From the IMG/VR virus record IMGVR_UViG_3300042453_005404, positions 62,001 through 126,000 of that record: DNA of 64,000 nucleotides; one strand, given 5' to 3'. This DNA is from a virus. Under the pieces are notes generated by a model that saw only the letters and a program-made list of their open reading frames with translations, did no database searches and had not been told where the DNA came from. Positions within the stretch are counted from its first letter, which is position 1. Each line of letters opens with the position of its first letter. The translations under genes and the position numbers were made by a program. Positions 58,468-64,000 of the stretch are shown one piece after another.

Positions 58468-58643
58468 GTGATATAAAGTTTCCAGTTGTATCAAAAGAAA
58501 TTATTGACAAAGTTTTTACTTCTGATGATGGATGGACTACTGTATATGAGGGTCCAACCATCGTAAGCAGTGCAAGTATTATGCCACAGATTTATGTGCC
58601 GCTTCAAGTTTCTCATATATTCAAGAAGGAAGATAAAGAATGA
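58464..58643 (+). CDS. small hypothetical protein (59 residues)
   Basis: ATG 58464 in an ATGA overlap with the zinc-ribbon gene; TGA 58641-58643 overlaps the next ATG (58640). Sequence starts SDIKFPVVSKEIIDKVFTSD and ends HIFKKEDKE. The two overlaps and in-frame length make it a credible gene. Confidence 0.55.
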   Translation: MSDIKFPVVSKEIIDKVFTSDDGWTTVYEGPTIVSSASIMPQIYVPLQVSHIFKKEDKE

Positions 58644-58891
58644 AACGCTATTATGCCAAGGCTGACACATGGTTCAAGGAAGGAACGGAAGCGTTTAGAG
58701 AAGAAGAGATGTTTCCTTATGGTAGTTTGACTGATGGTGAAACTGGAGAGAAAACGGGCTCAGCGATTTATCGTGGGATTTACGTTATTGGATCTGGTGG
58801 CAGCTATCTTGATAAATCATACAAAGAAGGGGAAGAAGTTGAGATGCGAGAACATTGCTCGGACGATGAGTTTCTTGTGGTAGAGGAATAG
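58640..58891 (+). CDS. small acidic hypothetical protein
   Basis: 83 residues; SD AGGAAG. KRYYAKADTWFKEGTEAFRE, then GSAIYRGIYVIGSGGSYLDK and an acidic C-terminus (EEVEMREHCSDDEFLVVEE). Beta-rich, possibly a small barrel. No family recognised. Confidence 0.55.
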   Translation: MKRYYAKADTWFKEGTEAFREEEMFPYGSLTDGETGEKTGSAIYRGIYVIGSGGSYLDKSYKEGEEVEMREHCSDDEFLVVEE

Positions 58892-58894
58892 GTT

Positions 58895-59092
58895 ATGGGA
58901 ATAAATGGGGATACCAAGGATATTGGTTGGATTCAATGTAGCCAATGTGGGTGGGGTTGTGAAGTACATCGTTCAGAAGTTGAGATTGGGGATTATGTAG
59001 ATCGGCAATCATGTCCTGATTGTGGTCTTGGGCCATGTGAGATTGATTGGGATTATCCAGATGGTAAGGGTTGGGTAGCAGAAAAAGTTTGA
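58895..59092 (+). CDS. small zinc-ribbon protein
   Basis: 65 residues. IQCSQCGWGCEVHRSE and QSCPDCGLGPCEIDW give two C-x2-C knuckles about 25 residues apart: a classic short zinc ribbon. SD GAGG within the upstream stop. A third ribbon protein in this region (with 45567 and 58162). Confidence 0.6.
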   Translation: MGINGDTKDIGWIQCSQCGWGCEVHRSEVEIGDYVDRQSCPDCGLGPCEIDWDYPDGKGWVAEKV

Positions 59093-59117
59093 CTTATTGA
59101 TAATGGTATGATAGTTT
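59089..59117 (+). promoter_or_regulatory. promoter with a leader for gene 59143
   Basis: TTGACT (59089-59094), 17 bases ending TGA, TAGTTT (59112-59117). The ATG follows 25 bases later with SD AAGGAAA, so this one is not leaderless. Confidence 0.5.
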
Positions 59118-59142
59118 AAACCTATCGAAAGCAAAGGAAAAT

Positions 59143-59364
59143 ATGAAAGCAACGTTTAAGTCATTTGTCGAAGGCGAGAAGCGATTCATTGTAGTAGGTG
59201 AGCCTCATGTATATCAGAATGGATTCCTTGTCACTTGTATTGATACAAGCACTGGAGAAACCGAAAGCAAAACTATCGCAAGCTCTGAGAGACTTGATCT
59301 ATGTGAGTTCGAACTAAAATGCCTTGGTAAAGTTGTTTGGGAAAAGAAGCTTATCCCAGTATGA
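59143..59364 (+). CDS. small beta-rich hypothetical protein
   Basis: 73 residues; SD AAGGAAA. KATFKSFVEGEKRFIVVGEP, GFLVTCIDTSTGETESKTIA, FELKCLGKVVWEKKL: regular beta strands. Its stop overlaps the next ATG (59361). Unknown function. Confidence 0.55.
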   Translation: MKATFKSFVEGEKRFIVVGEPHVYQNGFLVTCIDTSTGETESKTIASSERLDLCEFELKCLGKVVWEKKLIPV

Positions 59365-59756
59365 CAGAGATAGAAGAAGAAAGAATGTGGCTCAAGTGTT
59401 TGGAGCTGGAACGAGAGAATAAACGTCTTCGTGAAATAATGAACATCGGATCGCTTTATACAGTGAAGAAGTATTTTTGGTTGCTTTTTCCAACAAAAGC
59501 CCTCACCGTGGGTGACGAACTGCACGCCGATGGCCACGGCCACGCCATCCCCTTCGCCGCCTTCGCCTCCATCGCCGCCGATTATTGGAGCAGACGATAC
59601 AACTGTGAAGTTACTTATTTTTGTCCTGATTCAATCGTTGTTTTCCTTGAAGAAGATGGAAATTACAAGAAAGTTCTGACTTCAGATGGAAAGATTGGTT
59701 GGATTTGGTTTGCTGAAGAATACTACAACGATTGCTTTGAGGAAGTAAATCCATGA
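59361..59756 (+). CDS. variable-loop SH3-like family, type B member 1 (with coiled-coil extension)
   Basis: 131 residues from the ATG in the ATGA overlap; the family start MNIGSLYTVKKYFWLLFPTK is at 59439 and may be used instead. The extra N-terminal 26 residues (TEIEEERMWLKCLELERENK, RLREI) form a coiled coil. Variable loop TVGDELHADGHGHAIPFAAF then ASIAA (DNA 59499-59580, C-rich). Right part YWSRRYNCEVTYFCPDSIVV, YKKVLTSDGKIGWIW, CFEEVNP. Confidence 0.6.
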   Translation: MTEIEEERMWLKCLELERENKRLREIMNIGSLYTVKKYFWLLFPTKALTVGDELHADGHGHAIPFAAFASIAADYWSRRYNCEVTYFCPDSIVVFLEEDGNYKKVLTSDGKIGWIWFAEEYYNDCFEEVNP

Positions 59757-60052
59757 ACATTGGAAGCCTTTATAGGGTTAAGAAGTTTTATTGGTTGCTT
59801 TTTCCAACAAAAGAAATCGCCGCTGTAGCAGAACACCCCGCCTCCTCCCCCAGCGCCGCCGCCCTCGCCGCCGCCAGCGCCTATTGGAGCGGCCAGCTGA
59901 ACTGTGAAGTAACTTGTTTTTCTCCTGATTCCATTATTGTATTTCTTGAAGAAGATGGGAAATACAAGAAGGTTCTGACTTCTGAAGGAAGAATCGGATG
60001 GACTTGGTTTATTGAATCATATAACGAATGCTTTGAGGAAGTAAATCCATGA
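59753..60052 (+). CDS. variable-loop SH3-like family, type B member 2
   Basis: 99 residues. Variable loop AVAEHPASSPSAAALAAAS (DNA 59818-59880). Conserved AYWSGQLNCEVTCFSPDSII, YKKVLTSEGRIGWTWF, CFEEVNP. The loop DNA contains CCGCCCTCGCCG, the reverse complement of a 12-base stretch in the type A loop at 55551-55562. Confidence 0.65.
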   Translation: MNIGSLYRVKKFYWLLFPTKEIAAVAEHPASSPSAAALAAASAYWSGQLNCEVTCFSPDSIIVFLEEDGKYKKVLTSEGRIGWTWFIESYNECFEEVNP

Positions 60053-60363
60053 ACATTGGATCGCTTTATACAGTGAAGAAGTATTTTTGGTTTCTTTTTT
60101 CAACAAAAGCCGTCGCCGCCGCCGCATCCGACCCACCGTCCACCGCCGCATCCGACGCACCGTCCGCCGCCGCCGCCGGAGAAGCCGCTGCTTATTTGAG
60201 CAGACGATACGACTGTGAAGTTACTTATTTTTCTCCTGATTCCATCGTTGTTTTCCTTGAAAATGATGGAAAACTCAAGAAAGTATTGACTTCTGATGGA
60301 AAGATTGGTTGGACTTGGTTTAGTGAAACCTATAACGAATGCTTTGAGGAAGTAAATCCATGA
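60049..60363 (+). CDS. variable-loop SH3-like family, type B member 3
   Basis: 104 residues. Variable loop AAASDPPSTAASDAPSAAAA then GEAA (DNA 60109-60190), with an internal near-duplication of the unit GCATCCGACsCACCGTCC, pointing to slippage. PTKA is replaced by STKA. Right part AYLSRRYDCEVTYFSPDSIV, LKKVLTSDGKIGWTW. Confidence 0.65.
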   Translation: MNIGSLYTVKKYFWFLFSTKAVAAAASDPPSTAASDAPSAAAAGEAAAYLSRRYDCEVTYFSPDSIVVFLENDGKLKKVLTSDGKIGWTWFSETYNECFEEVNP

Positions 60364-60665
60364 ACATTGGATCGCTTTATACAGTGAAGAAGTGGTCTTG
60401 GTCACTTTTTCCAACAAAGGAAACTGCCGCCGCCGCCGCCGCAAGCAGCCCCGCCGCCGCAGGAGCCGCTCCCGACGCCGCTCCCGCCGCTGATTATTGG
60501 AGCAAACAGTTAAACTGCAATGTAACCTACTTTTCTCCTGATTCCTATATTGTCTTCTTGGAAGAAGATACGAAGTTCAAGAAAGTTCTTACTTCTACTG
60601 GAAAGCTTGGTTGGGTTTGGTTTGATGAAAGTTATAATCATTGTTTTGAGGAAGTATCGTCGTGA
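60360..60665 (+). CDS. variable-loop SH3-like family, type B member 4
   Basis: 101 residues. Variable loop AAAAASSPAAAGAAPDAAPA (DNA 60421-60492), built largely of GCCGCC repeats. Right part DYWSKQLNCNVTYFSPDSYI, FKKVLTSTGKLGWVWF, CFEEVSS. The stop overlaps the GTG of the next family member. Confidence 0.65.
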   Translation: MNIGSLYTVKKWSWSLFPTKETAAAAAASSPAAAGAAPDAAPAADYWSKQLNCNVTYFSPDSYIVFLEEDTKFKKVLTSTGKLGWVWFDESYNHCFEEVSS

Positions 60666-60925
60666 GGATTCTTCAAGGTGCAACAGCCGTAGATGTTAAC
60701 GATGTGATACTGGATATAGGTGGATTATATCATTATCCATACAGCGTATGTCTTCGTGAAAACGATTGCAAAGCACACGGCTCAGTTGTTGATCAATACA
60801 CTCCATTTGTTGTATTAGAGTTTATTGAAGGGCTTTCCGGCAAGTATCTAAGAATTCTTACCACAACTGGAGAGATTGGTCTTGTACAATACAACTCAAG
60901 ATACTTGAAGCAGATTGAGAAGTAA
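60662..60925 (+). CDS. SH3-like superfamily member (divergent, GTG start)
   Basis: 87 residues from a GTG in a GTGA overlap; GAGGAAG upstream is the SD. DIGGLYHYPYSVC, TPFVVLEFIEGLSGKYLRIL, TTTGEIGLVQY and LKQIEK fit the family core without the PTKE segment or GC-rich loop. It closes the type B array. Confidence 0.55.
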   Translation: MRILQGATAVDVNDVILDIGGLYHYPYSVCLRENDCKAHGSVVDQYTPFVVLEFIEGLSGKYLRILTTTGEIGLVQYNSRYLKQIEK

Positions 60926-60929
60926 TATC

Positions 60930-60964
60930 TTGATATTCAGATTAACGTTTGCTATACTGTATTC
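60930..60964 (+). promoter_or_regulatory. leaderless promoter for the exonuclease gene
   Basis: TTGATA (60930-60935), 17 bases ending TGC, TATACT (60953-60958), six bases, ATG at 60965. The spacer shares ATTAACGTTTGC-type sequence with the amidoligase promoter. Confidence 0.75.
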
Positions 60965-61552
60965 ATGAACAATCAAGTTATGAACTATCTTGCTCTCGAT
61001 CTAGAACTCAACACCAACGAACTTGGCAACACAACCAAAATCATTCAAGTTGGCGTGGCCTTTGGTAGCAATGTTTCTAACATTGAAACTCGTAAATGGT
61101 ATGTTGATCCAAAAGAGCCGCTGTCAACACATATCATTGGTCTAACAGGTATCACACAAGAAGATATTGACACCAAAGCTGTTCCTCTATCACAAGTTGC
61201 AGCCGAGCTTGGTCAAATCATTGAAGCTAATCAAACGTTTGTGAATCCTATTCAATGGGGTGGTGGAGACGATCAAGAACTCAAAGCCGAGTTTGAAGAA
61301 AACGGCATCGAGTTTCGCTGCTTCGGACATAGAGCTATTGACGTGAAAACGCTTTTTGTGTTTCTCCAGATGGCCAAGGGGAACAGTTGGAAGGGTGGAC
61401 TACGAGCTTGTATGAGCAAGTATAAGCTTGACTTCAAGGGTGAACCACACCGAGCAGACGTTGATGCTTACAACACGCTTGTATTCTACTTTGAACTAAT
61501 GAAACGTCAAGCTAAGATTGAAGAAATGATTAGGACGGCTAAAGAACTATGA
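60965..61552 (+). CDS. DEDDh 3'-5' exonuclease (DnaQ-like)
   Basis: 195 residues. LALDLELNT holds D12 and E14 (Exo I), WGGGDDQELKAEF the Exo II Asp, and HRADVDAYNTLVF the Exo III H-x-A-x-x-D (H162, D167). The length fits a stand-alone DnaQ/RNase T-type exonuclease. HIIGLTGITQEDI is the usual substrate-side helix. It may trim DNA or RNA 3' ends. Leaderless promoter. The stop overlaps the next ATG. Confidence 0.85.
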   Translation: MNNQVMNYLALDLELNTNELGNTTKIIQVGVAFGSNVSNIETRKWYVDPKEPLSTHIIGLTGITQEDIDTKAVPLSQVAAELGQIIEANQTFVNPIQWGGGDDQELKAEFEENGIEFRCFGHRAIDVKTLFVFLQMAKGNSWKGGLRACMSKYKLDFKGEPHRADVDAYNTLVFYFELMKRQAKIEEMIRTAKEL

Positions 61553-61779
61553 GGCGCAAGACTGCAACAACCAAGAAGATTCCTCGCCTAACTTCTGTTG
61601 AAGAGGCGATGGAAGTTGTATCAGATTATCTAAACACTGAACGTTTTAGGGCTGATCCATACGCAGAGGATGTGACACCAGAGCAGCTACGTGGATTGAT
61701 TGAGCGTATCTGGGCTGATGCATATGCGGAGGGAGTAGCCAGTGGATATGAGCAAGGTTTGGGTGAGAGTGATGAATAA
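61549..61779 (+). CDS. small hypothetical protein
   Basis: 76 residues in an ATGA overlap with the exonuclease. Basic start (RRKTATTKKIPR), then an acidic helical part (EAMEVVSDYLNTERF; EQLRGLIERIWADAYAEGVA). Co-expressed with the exonuclease, so it may be a partner; no motif. Confidence 0.55.
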   Translation: MRRKTATTKKIPRLTSVEEAMEVVSDYLNTERFRADPYAEDVTPEQLRGLIERIWADAYAEGVASGYEQGLGESDE

Positions 61780-61783
61780 TAGT

Positions 61784-61816
61784 TTGAGATTCCAAAAACC
61801 GTATGATATTCTTTAT
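61784..61816 (+). promoter_or_regulatory. leaderless-type promoter with shifted start codon
   Basis: TTGAGA (61784-61789), 17 bases ending TGA, TATTCT (61807-61812). An ATG follows after four bases (61817) and a GTG after six (61819), so the usual six-base rule is met only by the GTG. Confidence 0.6.
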
Positions 61817-61870
61817 ATGTGGCAGTCAAATGAGAAGCTTGACGCTGGTGAAAGGACAAGGATAAAGTGA
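61817..61870 (+). CDS. 17-residue leader peptide candidate
   Basis: ATG 61817 to TGA 61868-61870 (WQSNEKLDAGERTRIK). Immediately follows a -10 and its stop overlaps the ATG of the next gene, so it could be a leader peptide that brings ribosomes to gene 61870. Very short; position is the only support. Confidence 0.3.
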   Translation: MWQSNEKLDAGERTRIK

Positions 61871-62178
61871 TGCTAAAGAACACATGGACTCCAGAAGATG
61901 TTATTTCAGAAATGAAGGTTGGCATTCGTGAGTTTGGTCGTTATACATTTTCGGACAAGGGACCAGAAGAGGTTATGGATATTCACAGTATTGCTAAATA
62001 TCTTGTAACGCTACCTACCGAAGCTGTTTATGGTTTTATCAAGGAGCTTCGTGGTAAGACTAAGATCAACTCTGATAGGGAGCGAGTGGCACGAAGTTTG
62101 CTTGTAGCGATTGATACAGGCCCTTGGACAGAACAAGAGTTTCTTCATATCTGTGAAGCTTCTCCCGGCAGCTACTGA
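61870..62178 (+). CDS. hypothetical protein
   Basis: 102 residues from the ATG at 61870 (a GTG three bases upstream is also in frame). Helical: WTPEDVISEMKVGIREFGRY, SIAKYLVTLPTEAVYGFIKE, SDRERVARSLLVAIDTGPWT. It looks like a small all-alpha domain. Unknown family. Confidence 0.55.
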   Translation: MLKNTWTPEDVISEMKVGIREFGRYTFSDKGPEEVMDIHSIAKYLVTLPTEAVYGFIKELRGKTKINSDRERVARSLLVAIDTGPWTEQEFLHICEASPGSY

Positions 62179-62188
62179 GGATAGAATC

Positions 62189-62389
62189 ATGAAAACGTTT
62201 ACGATTCGTTATGAGTTGAATGTAGATCTAACCGAGAATGAGCTTTATCCAGATGGAACGGATGGAGTTGGAGAGGTTACACCGAAAAAGGTAGCTGCTC
62301 TTATTCAGAGTTCTGGAGGGATGAAGGAAGTTCTGAAAGAATGGGATCTATATCCTTATGGTGTTCTAACTGTTACAGAGAAGAAATGA
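62189..62389 (+). CDS. small hypothetical protein
   Basis: 66 residues from the ATG at 62189, with SD GAGGAT; the longer open frame overlaps the previous gene. KTFTIRYELNVDLTENELYP, then KKVAALIQSSGGMKEVLKEW and LTVTEKK: beta-alpha-beta, acidic. Unknown. Confidence 0.55.
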   Translation: MKTFTIRYELNVDLTENELYPDGTDGVGEVTPKKVAALIQSSGGMKEVLKEWDLYPYGVLTVTEKK

Positions 62390-62393
62390 TATC

Positions 62394-62648
62394 ATGAAAA
62401 AGATGGACATTTATCACTTCGTTGATGAAGTTTCTAGTCTCGCAAGAGACTTCGCTCATTATGAGCAAGACACATATCCAGCAGAAGATGTTCGTATGAC
62501 CTTCGCTGAGTGGCTTCCATTGCTTTTGAAGTTTATGGATGAACAGGTTGAAGATGCTGGTGGACTAACCGCTACTTCTCCAGAGTTCAAGGAGTTTCTA
62601 AAGACTGTGAAGCCTTGGAATGGACGTATGCCGGGAGGGTGGCGATGA
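62394..62648 (+). CDS. small acidic helical protein
   Basis: 84 residues, starting four bases after the previous stop. KMDIYHFVDEVSSLARDFAH, RMTFAEWLPLLLKFMDEQVE. Unknown family. Coupled to the next gene (ATGA at 62645), whose SD GGGAGG lies in its last codons. Confidence 0.55.
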   Translation: MKKMDIYHFVDEVSSLARDFAHYEQDTYPAEDVRMTFAEWLPLLLKFMDEQVEDAGGLTATSPEFKEFLKTVKPWNGRMPGGWR

Positions 62649-62890
62649 AGCGTTATTTATTGATTGCTGGATATTATTATTATCCTAAAGGTGGAACAGC
62701 CGATTGGGTTGGTTGTTTTGAAACCTGTGAAGAGGCAGAAGCAAAAGTTGTAAGAACTCAAGAACATGAGTTATTTAGCCGTGGGCCTCGTAAGGGACAG
62801 ATTAAATCAACCAGCGAATATTATTCTGTTGACGGTAGTAAGCGTGATTGGTATGAAGTGATTGATCTGATGGAATGGATGGAACGGTAG
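62645..62890 (+). CDS. small hypothetical protein
   Basis: 81 residues from the ATG at 62645. KRYLLIAGYYYYPKGGTADW, VGCFETCEEAEAKVVRTQEH and DWYEVIDLMEWMER: a beta-alpha pattern common in short phage proteins (aromatic strand, then a helix with EEA). Unknown function. Confidence 0.55.
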   Translation: MKRYLLIAGYYYYPKGGTADWVGCFETCEEAEAKVVRTQEHELFSRGPRKGQIKSTSEYYSVDGSKRDWYEVIDLMEWMER

Positions 62891-62894
62891 TCTA

Positions 62895-62963
62895 ATGTTC
62901 AACACATCAAAAGACGAGTTTTACACTCTTATTATCAACGAAGAAGACTTCAAAAACCCCTAA
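62895..62963 (+). CDS. 22-residue micro-protein candidate
   Basis: ATG 62895 to TAA 62961-62963 (FNTSKDEFYTLIINEEDFKN then P). Starts four bases after the previous stop; no strong ribosome binding site. Listed because it fills the gap before the next promoter. Confidence 0.25.
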   Translation: MFNTSKDEFYTLIINEEDFKNP

Positions 62964-62984
62964 ATATCCAGCAAAAAGAATATC

Positions 62985-63019
62985 TTTACTTCTCTGGGGC
63001 AGGGTGATATACTGTTTCC
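62985..63019 (+). promoter_or_regulatory. leaderless promoter for gene 63020
   Basis: TTTACT (62985-62990), 17 bases ending TGA, TATACT (63008-63013), six bases, ATG at 63020. Confidence 0.7.
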
Positions 63020-63199
63020 ATGAAGAACGAAGAAGTGGATCTTCTGTTGGAGTCCATTCGTAAGAATCTGGAAGAGATTGCTATGGTTGAGCCTGACCTG
63101 CGTTCTTATCGGGATTGGAAGACTCGTTTGGAGTGTCTTGCTGAGTCCTTGGATAGGGATCTGCGGCAAGCAAAGCGTTGGGCGTCTTTCAAGGAATAA
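63020..63199 (+). CDS. small acidic helical protein (59 residues)
   Basis: ATG fixed by the leaderless promoter; TAA at 63197-63199. KNEEVDLLLESIRKNLEEIA, RSYRDWKTRLECLAESLDRD, LRQAKRWASFKE: all-helical, coiled-coil-like. A single gene with its own promoter. Higher GC than average. Function unknown. Confidence 0.55.
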   Translation: MKNEEVDLLLESIRKNLEEIAMVEPDLRSYRDWKTRLECLAESLDRDLRQAKRWASFKE

Positions 63200-63203
63200 T
63201 CCC

Positions 63204-63238
63204 TTTACTTCTCTTCTCCAGTAAGATAGAGTAGAAAC
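63204..63238 (+). promoter_or_regulatory. leaderless promoter for gene 63239
   Basis: TTTACT (63204-63209), 17 bases ending AGA (no TG), TAGAGT (63227-63232), six bases, ATG at 63239. Confidence 0.65.
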
Positions 63239-63733
63239 ATGACTAACATTGACACTCTGTTCTCGTTTGCCTTGAACAAGCTTACGGCAGACCGTGAGCG
63301 GCTCAATAGCCTTCTTGAAAAGCAGAAGGGGACCGATATCGGTCGTTTCATGGAGAGGGCTCTGGAATGGCGTACAGAGGCTTCCAAGATGCAACTTCTG
63401 TGGGAGCTCTTTCATGAAGTGATTGATATGTCTGATCTTGGGTTTATTGGGAGTTTTGTGAAGTTTGTAGTAAACGACCTTCTCGACGACGGTGCCTTTA
63501 GGGTTGAGTGGCGCAAGGCTTTTCTTGACGAAAACAAGCGTCTTGTTTGGCTTGGTGGGGATTTCAAGACTGTTTTGACGGACAAGGATGATCCCAAGGC
63601 TGAACCTGTTGTTGTTTACGATGTTGACGAGGGAACGCAGGATGTTGCTTTGTTGATGGAGGCTATGGATCACAAGGAGTGGGAAGTTTTGCAGCGGCAA
63701 GAACTTGAAGCTTCTTGCCAAGATGCGGAATAA
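63239..63733 (+). CDS. hypothetical protein
   Basis: 164 residues, helical and acidic. IDTLFSFALNKLTADRERLN, RFMERALEWRTEASKMQLLW, then LVWLGGDFKTVLTDKDDPKA with a small beta part and an acidic end. It does not resemble a known family. Leaderless start; codons are G-rich as in the other leaderless genes. Confidence 0.6.
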   Translation: MTNIDTLFSFALNKLTADRERLNSLLEKQKGTDIGRFMERALEWRTEASKMQLLWELFHEVIDMSDLGFIGSFVKFVVNDLLDDGAFRVEWRKAFLDENKRLVWLGGDFKTVLTDKDDPKAEPVVVYDVDEGTQDVALLMEAMDHKEWEVLQRQELEASCQDAE

Positions 63734-63737
63734 TCTT

Positions 63738-63772
63738 TTTACTTCCAAGTGATGTTGTGGTAGAGTAAAACC
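63738..63772 (+). promoter_or_regulatory. leaderless promoter for gene 63773
   Basis: TTTACT (63738-63743), 17 bases ending TGG, TAGAGT (63761-63766), six bases, ATG at 63773. Confidence 0.7.
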
Positions 63773-63973
63773 ATGAACCACAACGAGATGCAGAACTTCG
63801 CAACGAACAACGGTCTTGGTACGATCCATTTTGAGACTCGTATTGCTCTCAACACGGGTCGTCCCATCGAGGTTGGATATGTCTGGGTGAACGGGCATCG
63901 TGAGCTCTTTTGCAAGCGTAGCCAGAACACCGAGTTTCACCTCTGCAACGACTACAGGAAACTCGCAGAATAA
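63773..63973 (+). CDS. small beta-rich hypothetical protein
   Basis: 66 residues with its own leaderless promoter. NEMQNFATNNGLGTIHFETR, IALNTGRPIEVGYVWVNGHR, ELFCKRSQNTEFHLCNDYRK. No family recognised. Confidence 0.55.
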   Translation: MNHNEMQNFATNNGLGTIHFETRIALNTGRPIEVGYVWVNGHRELFCKRSQNTEFHLCNDYRKLAE

Positions 63974-63976
63974 TCC

Positions 63977-64000
63977 TTTACTCTTCCAGAACGCTCTGAT
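63977..64000 (+). promoter_or_regulatory. leaderless promoter cut by the window end
   Basis: TTTACT (63977-63982) and 17 bases ending TGA (63983-63999); the first T of the expected -10 is the last base of the window. The rule predicts TAnnnT, six bases and an ATG at 64012 beyond the window. Confidence 0.5.

Larger units (their letters stand above)
59439..60665 (+). repeat. array of type B variable-loop genes (four copies)
   Basis: Four copies joined by ATGA overlaps, each ending GAGGAAGTAAATCC (or a close variant) that supplies the next ribosome binding site. Loop DNA is C-rich with GCC/CCG runs on the coding strand, the opposite skew to the type A arrays, and gives Ala/Ser/Pro-rich loops. 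Confidence 0.7.

Noticed and set aside
60109-60492. Simple sequencing error or contamination as the source of GCC repeats
   Set aside because: All four type B and eleven type A copies keep the frame open through the insert, which random error would not.
48117-60665. A diversity-generating retroelement
   Set aside because: The variable loops resemble variable regions, but no reverse transcriptase, template repeat or adenine-biased substitution is seen in the window.
62960-63940. A 326-codon minus-strand open frame
   Set aside because: It is antisense to three plus-strand genes that each have a matching leaderless promoter; the open frame reflects their codon bias.

Overview
The window is a stretch of a tailed, contractile (T4-superfamily-like) phage genome. 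It holds adjacent homologues of GPW/gp25 and gp6 baseplate wedge proteins, a gp7/P2 gpI-like wedge protein, a gp5-like OB-fold hub protein, a gp55-like late sigma factor, many very large virion proteins, and very dense gene packing with ATGA overlaps. The DNA is AT-rich. The host cannot be read from the sequence. No capsid, terminase, polymerase or tRNA gene is visible here.

Layout. (1) 1-5.6 kb: a sugar/glycan cluster (NodB-like deacetylase, WbqC-like protein, a DxD glycosyltransferase candidate, two methyltransferases, two GT-B glycosyltransferases). (2) 5.6-7.1 kb: a membrane protein, the gp55-like sigma factor and an unknown protein. (3) 7.1-35.5 kb: baseplate, tail and fibre genes, all on +, interrupted by a small HExxH metalloprotease gene whose ribosome binding site lies inside a hairpin. 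(4) 35.5-44.3 kb: a mixed-strand accessory island with a NUMOD3 endonuclease, a protein-kinase-like protein, several ADP-ribosyltransferase-like proteins (two with clear R-S-E motifs), a gp4/TnsA-like nuclease, a RuvC-like resolvase, a Dps/ferritin-like protein and a probable virion surface protein. (5) 44.3-64 kb: an early-type region of about 55 small genes with recognisable enzymes: P-loop kinase, ATP-dependent DNA ligase, amidoligase, HNH nuclease, Rnl1-like RNA ligase, metallophosphoesterase and DEDDh exonuclease.

Two features of region 5 stand out. First, the genes are driven by promoters with a rigid layout: a -35 (mostly TTTAGA, TTGAGA or TTTACT), exactly 17 bases ending in TGN, a -10 (mostly TATTCT, TATACT or TAGAGT), then exactly six bases and the ATG. 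This puts the start codon at the expected transcription start, so the first genes of these transcripts should be translated from leaderless mRNAs. I count 13 exact cases (one on the minus strand), one with a slightly different offset, one cut by the window end, and three of the same class with a leader.

Second, about 25 small proteins form one superfamily with a beta-barrel-like pattern (GKxY, then VVLLE, then a K-x-L-x-x-x-G-x-IGW segment, then FExV). Fifteen of them carry, at the same loop position, an insert that cannot be aligned between copies and is mostly very GC-rich, while the DNA on both sides is nearly identical. Inserts are G-rich on the coding strand in the 48-56 kb members and C-rich in the 59-60 kb members. 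This looks like a family whose loop is being diversified or replaced, and it is the best candidate for an undescribed system in the window.

A kinase, an RNA ligase and a metallophosphoesterase may together form a split, Pnkp/Rnl1-like RNA repair set. The ADP-ribosyltransferases and the kinase-like protein share a short amphipathic N-terminal signature and may be injected virion cargo.
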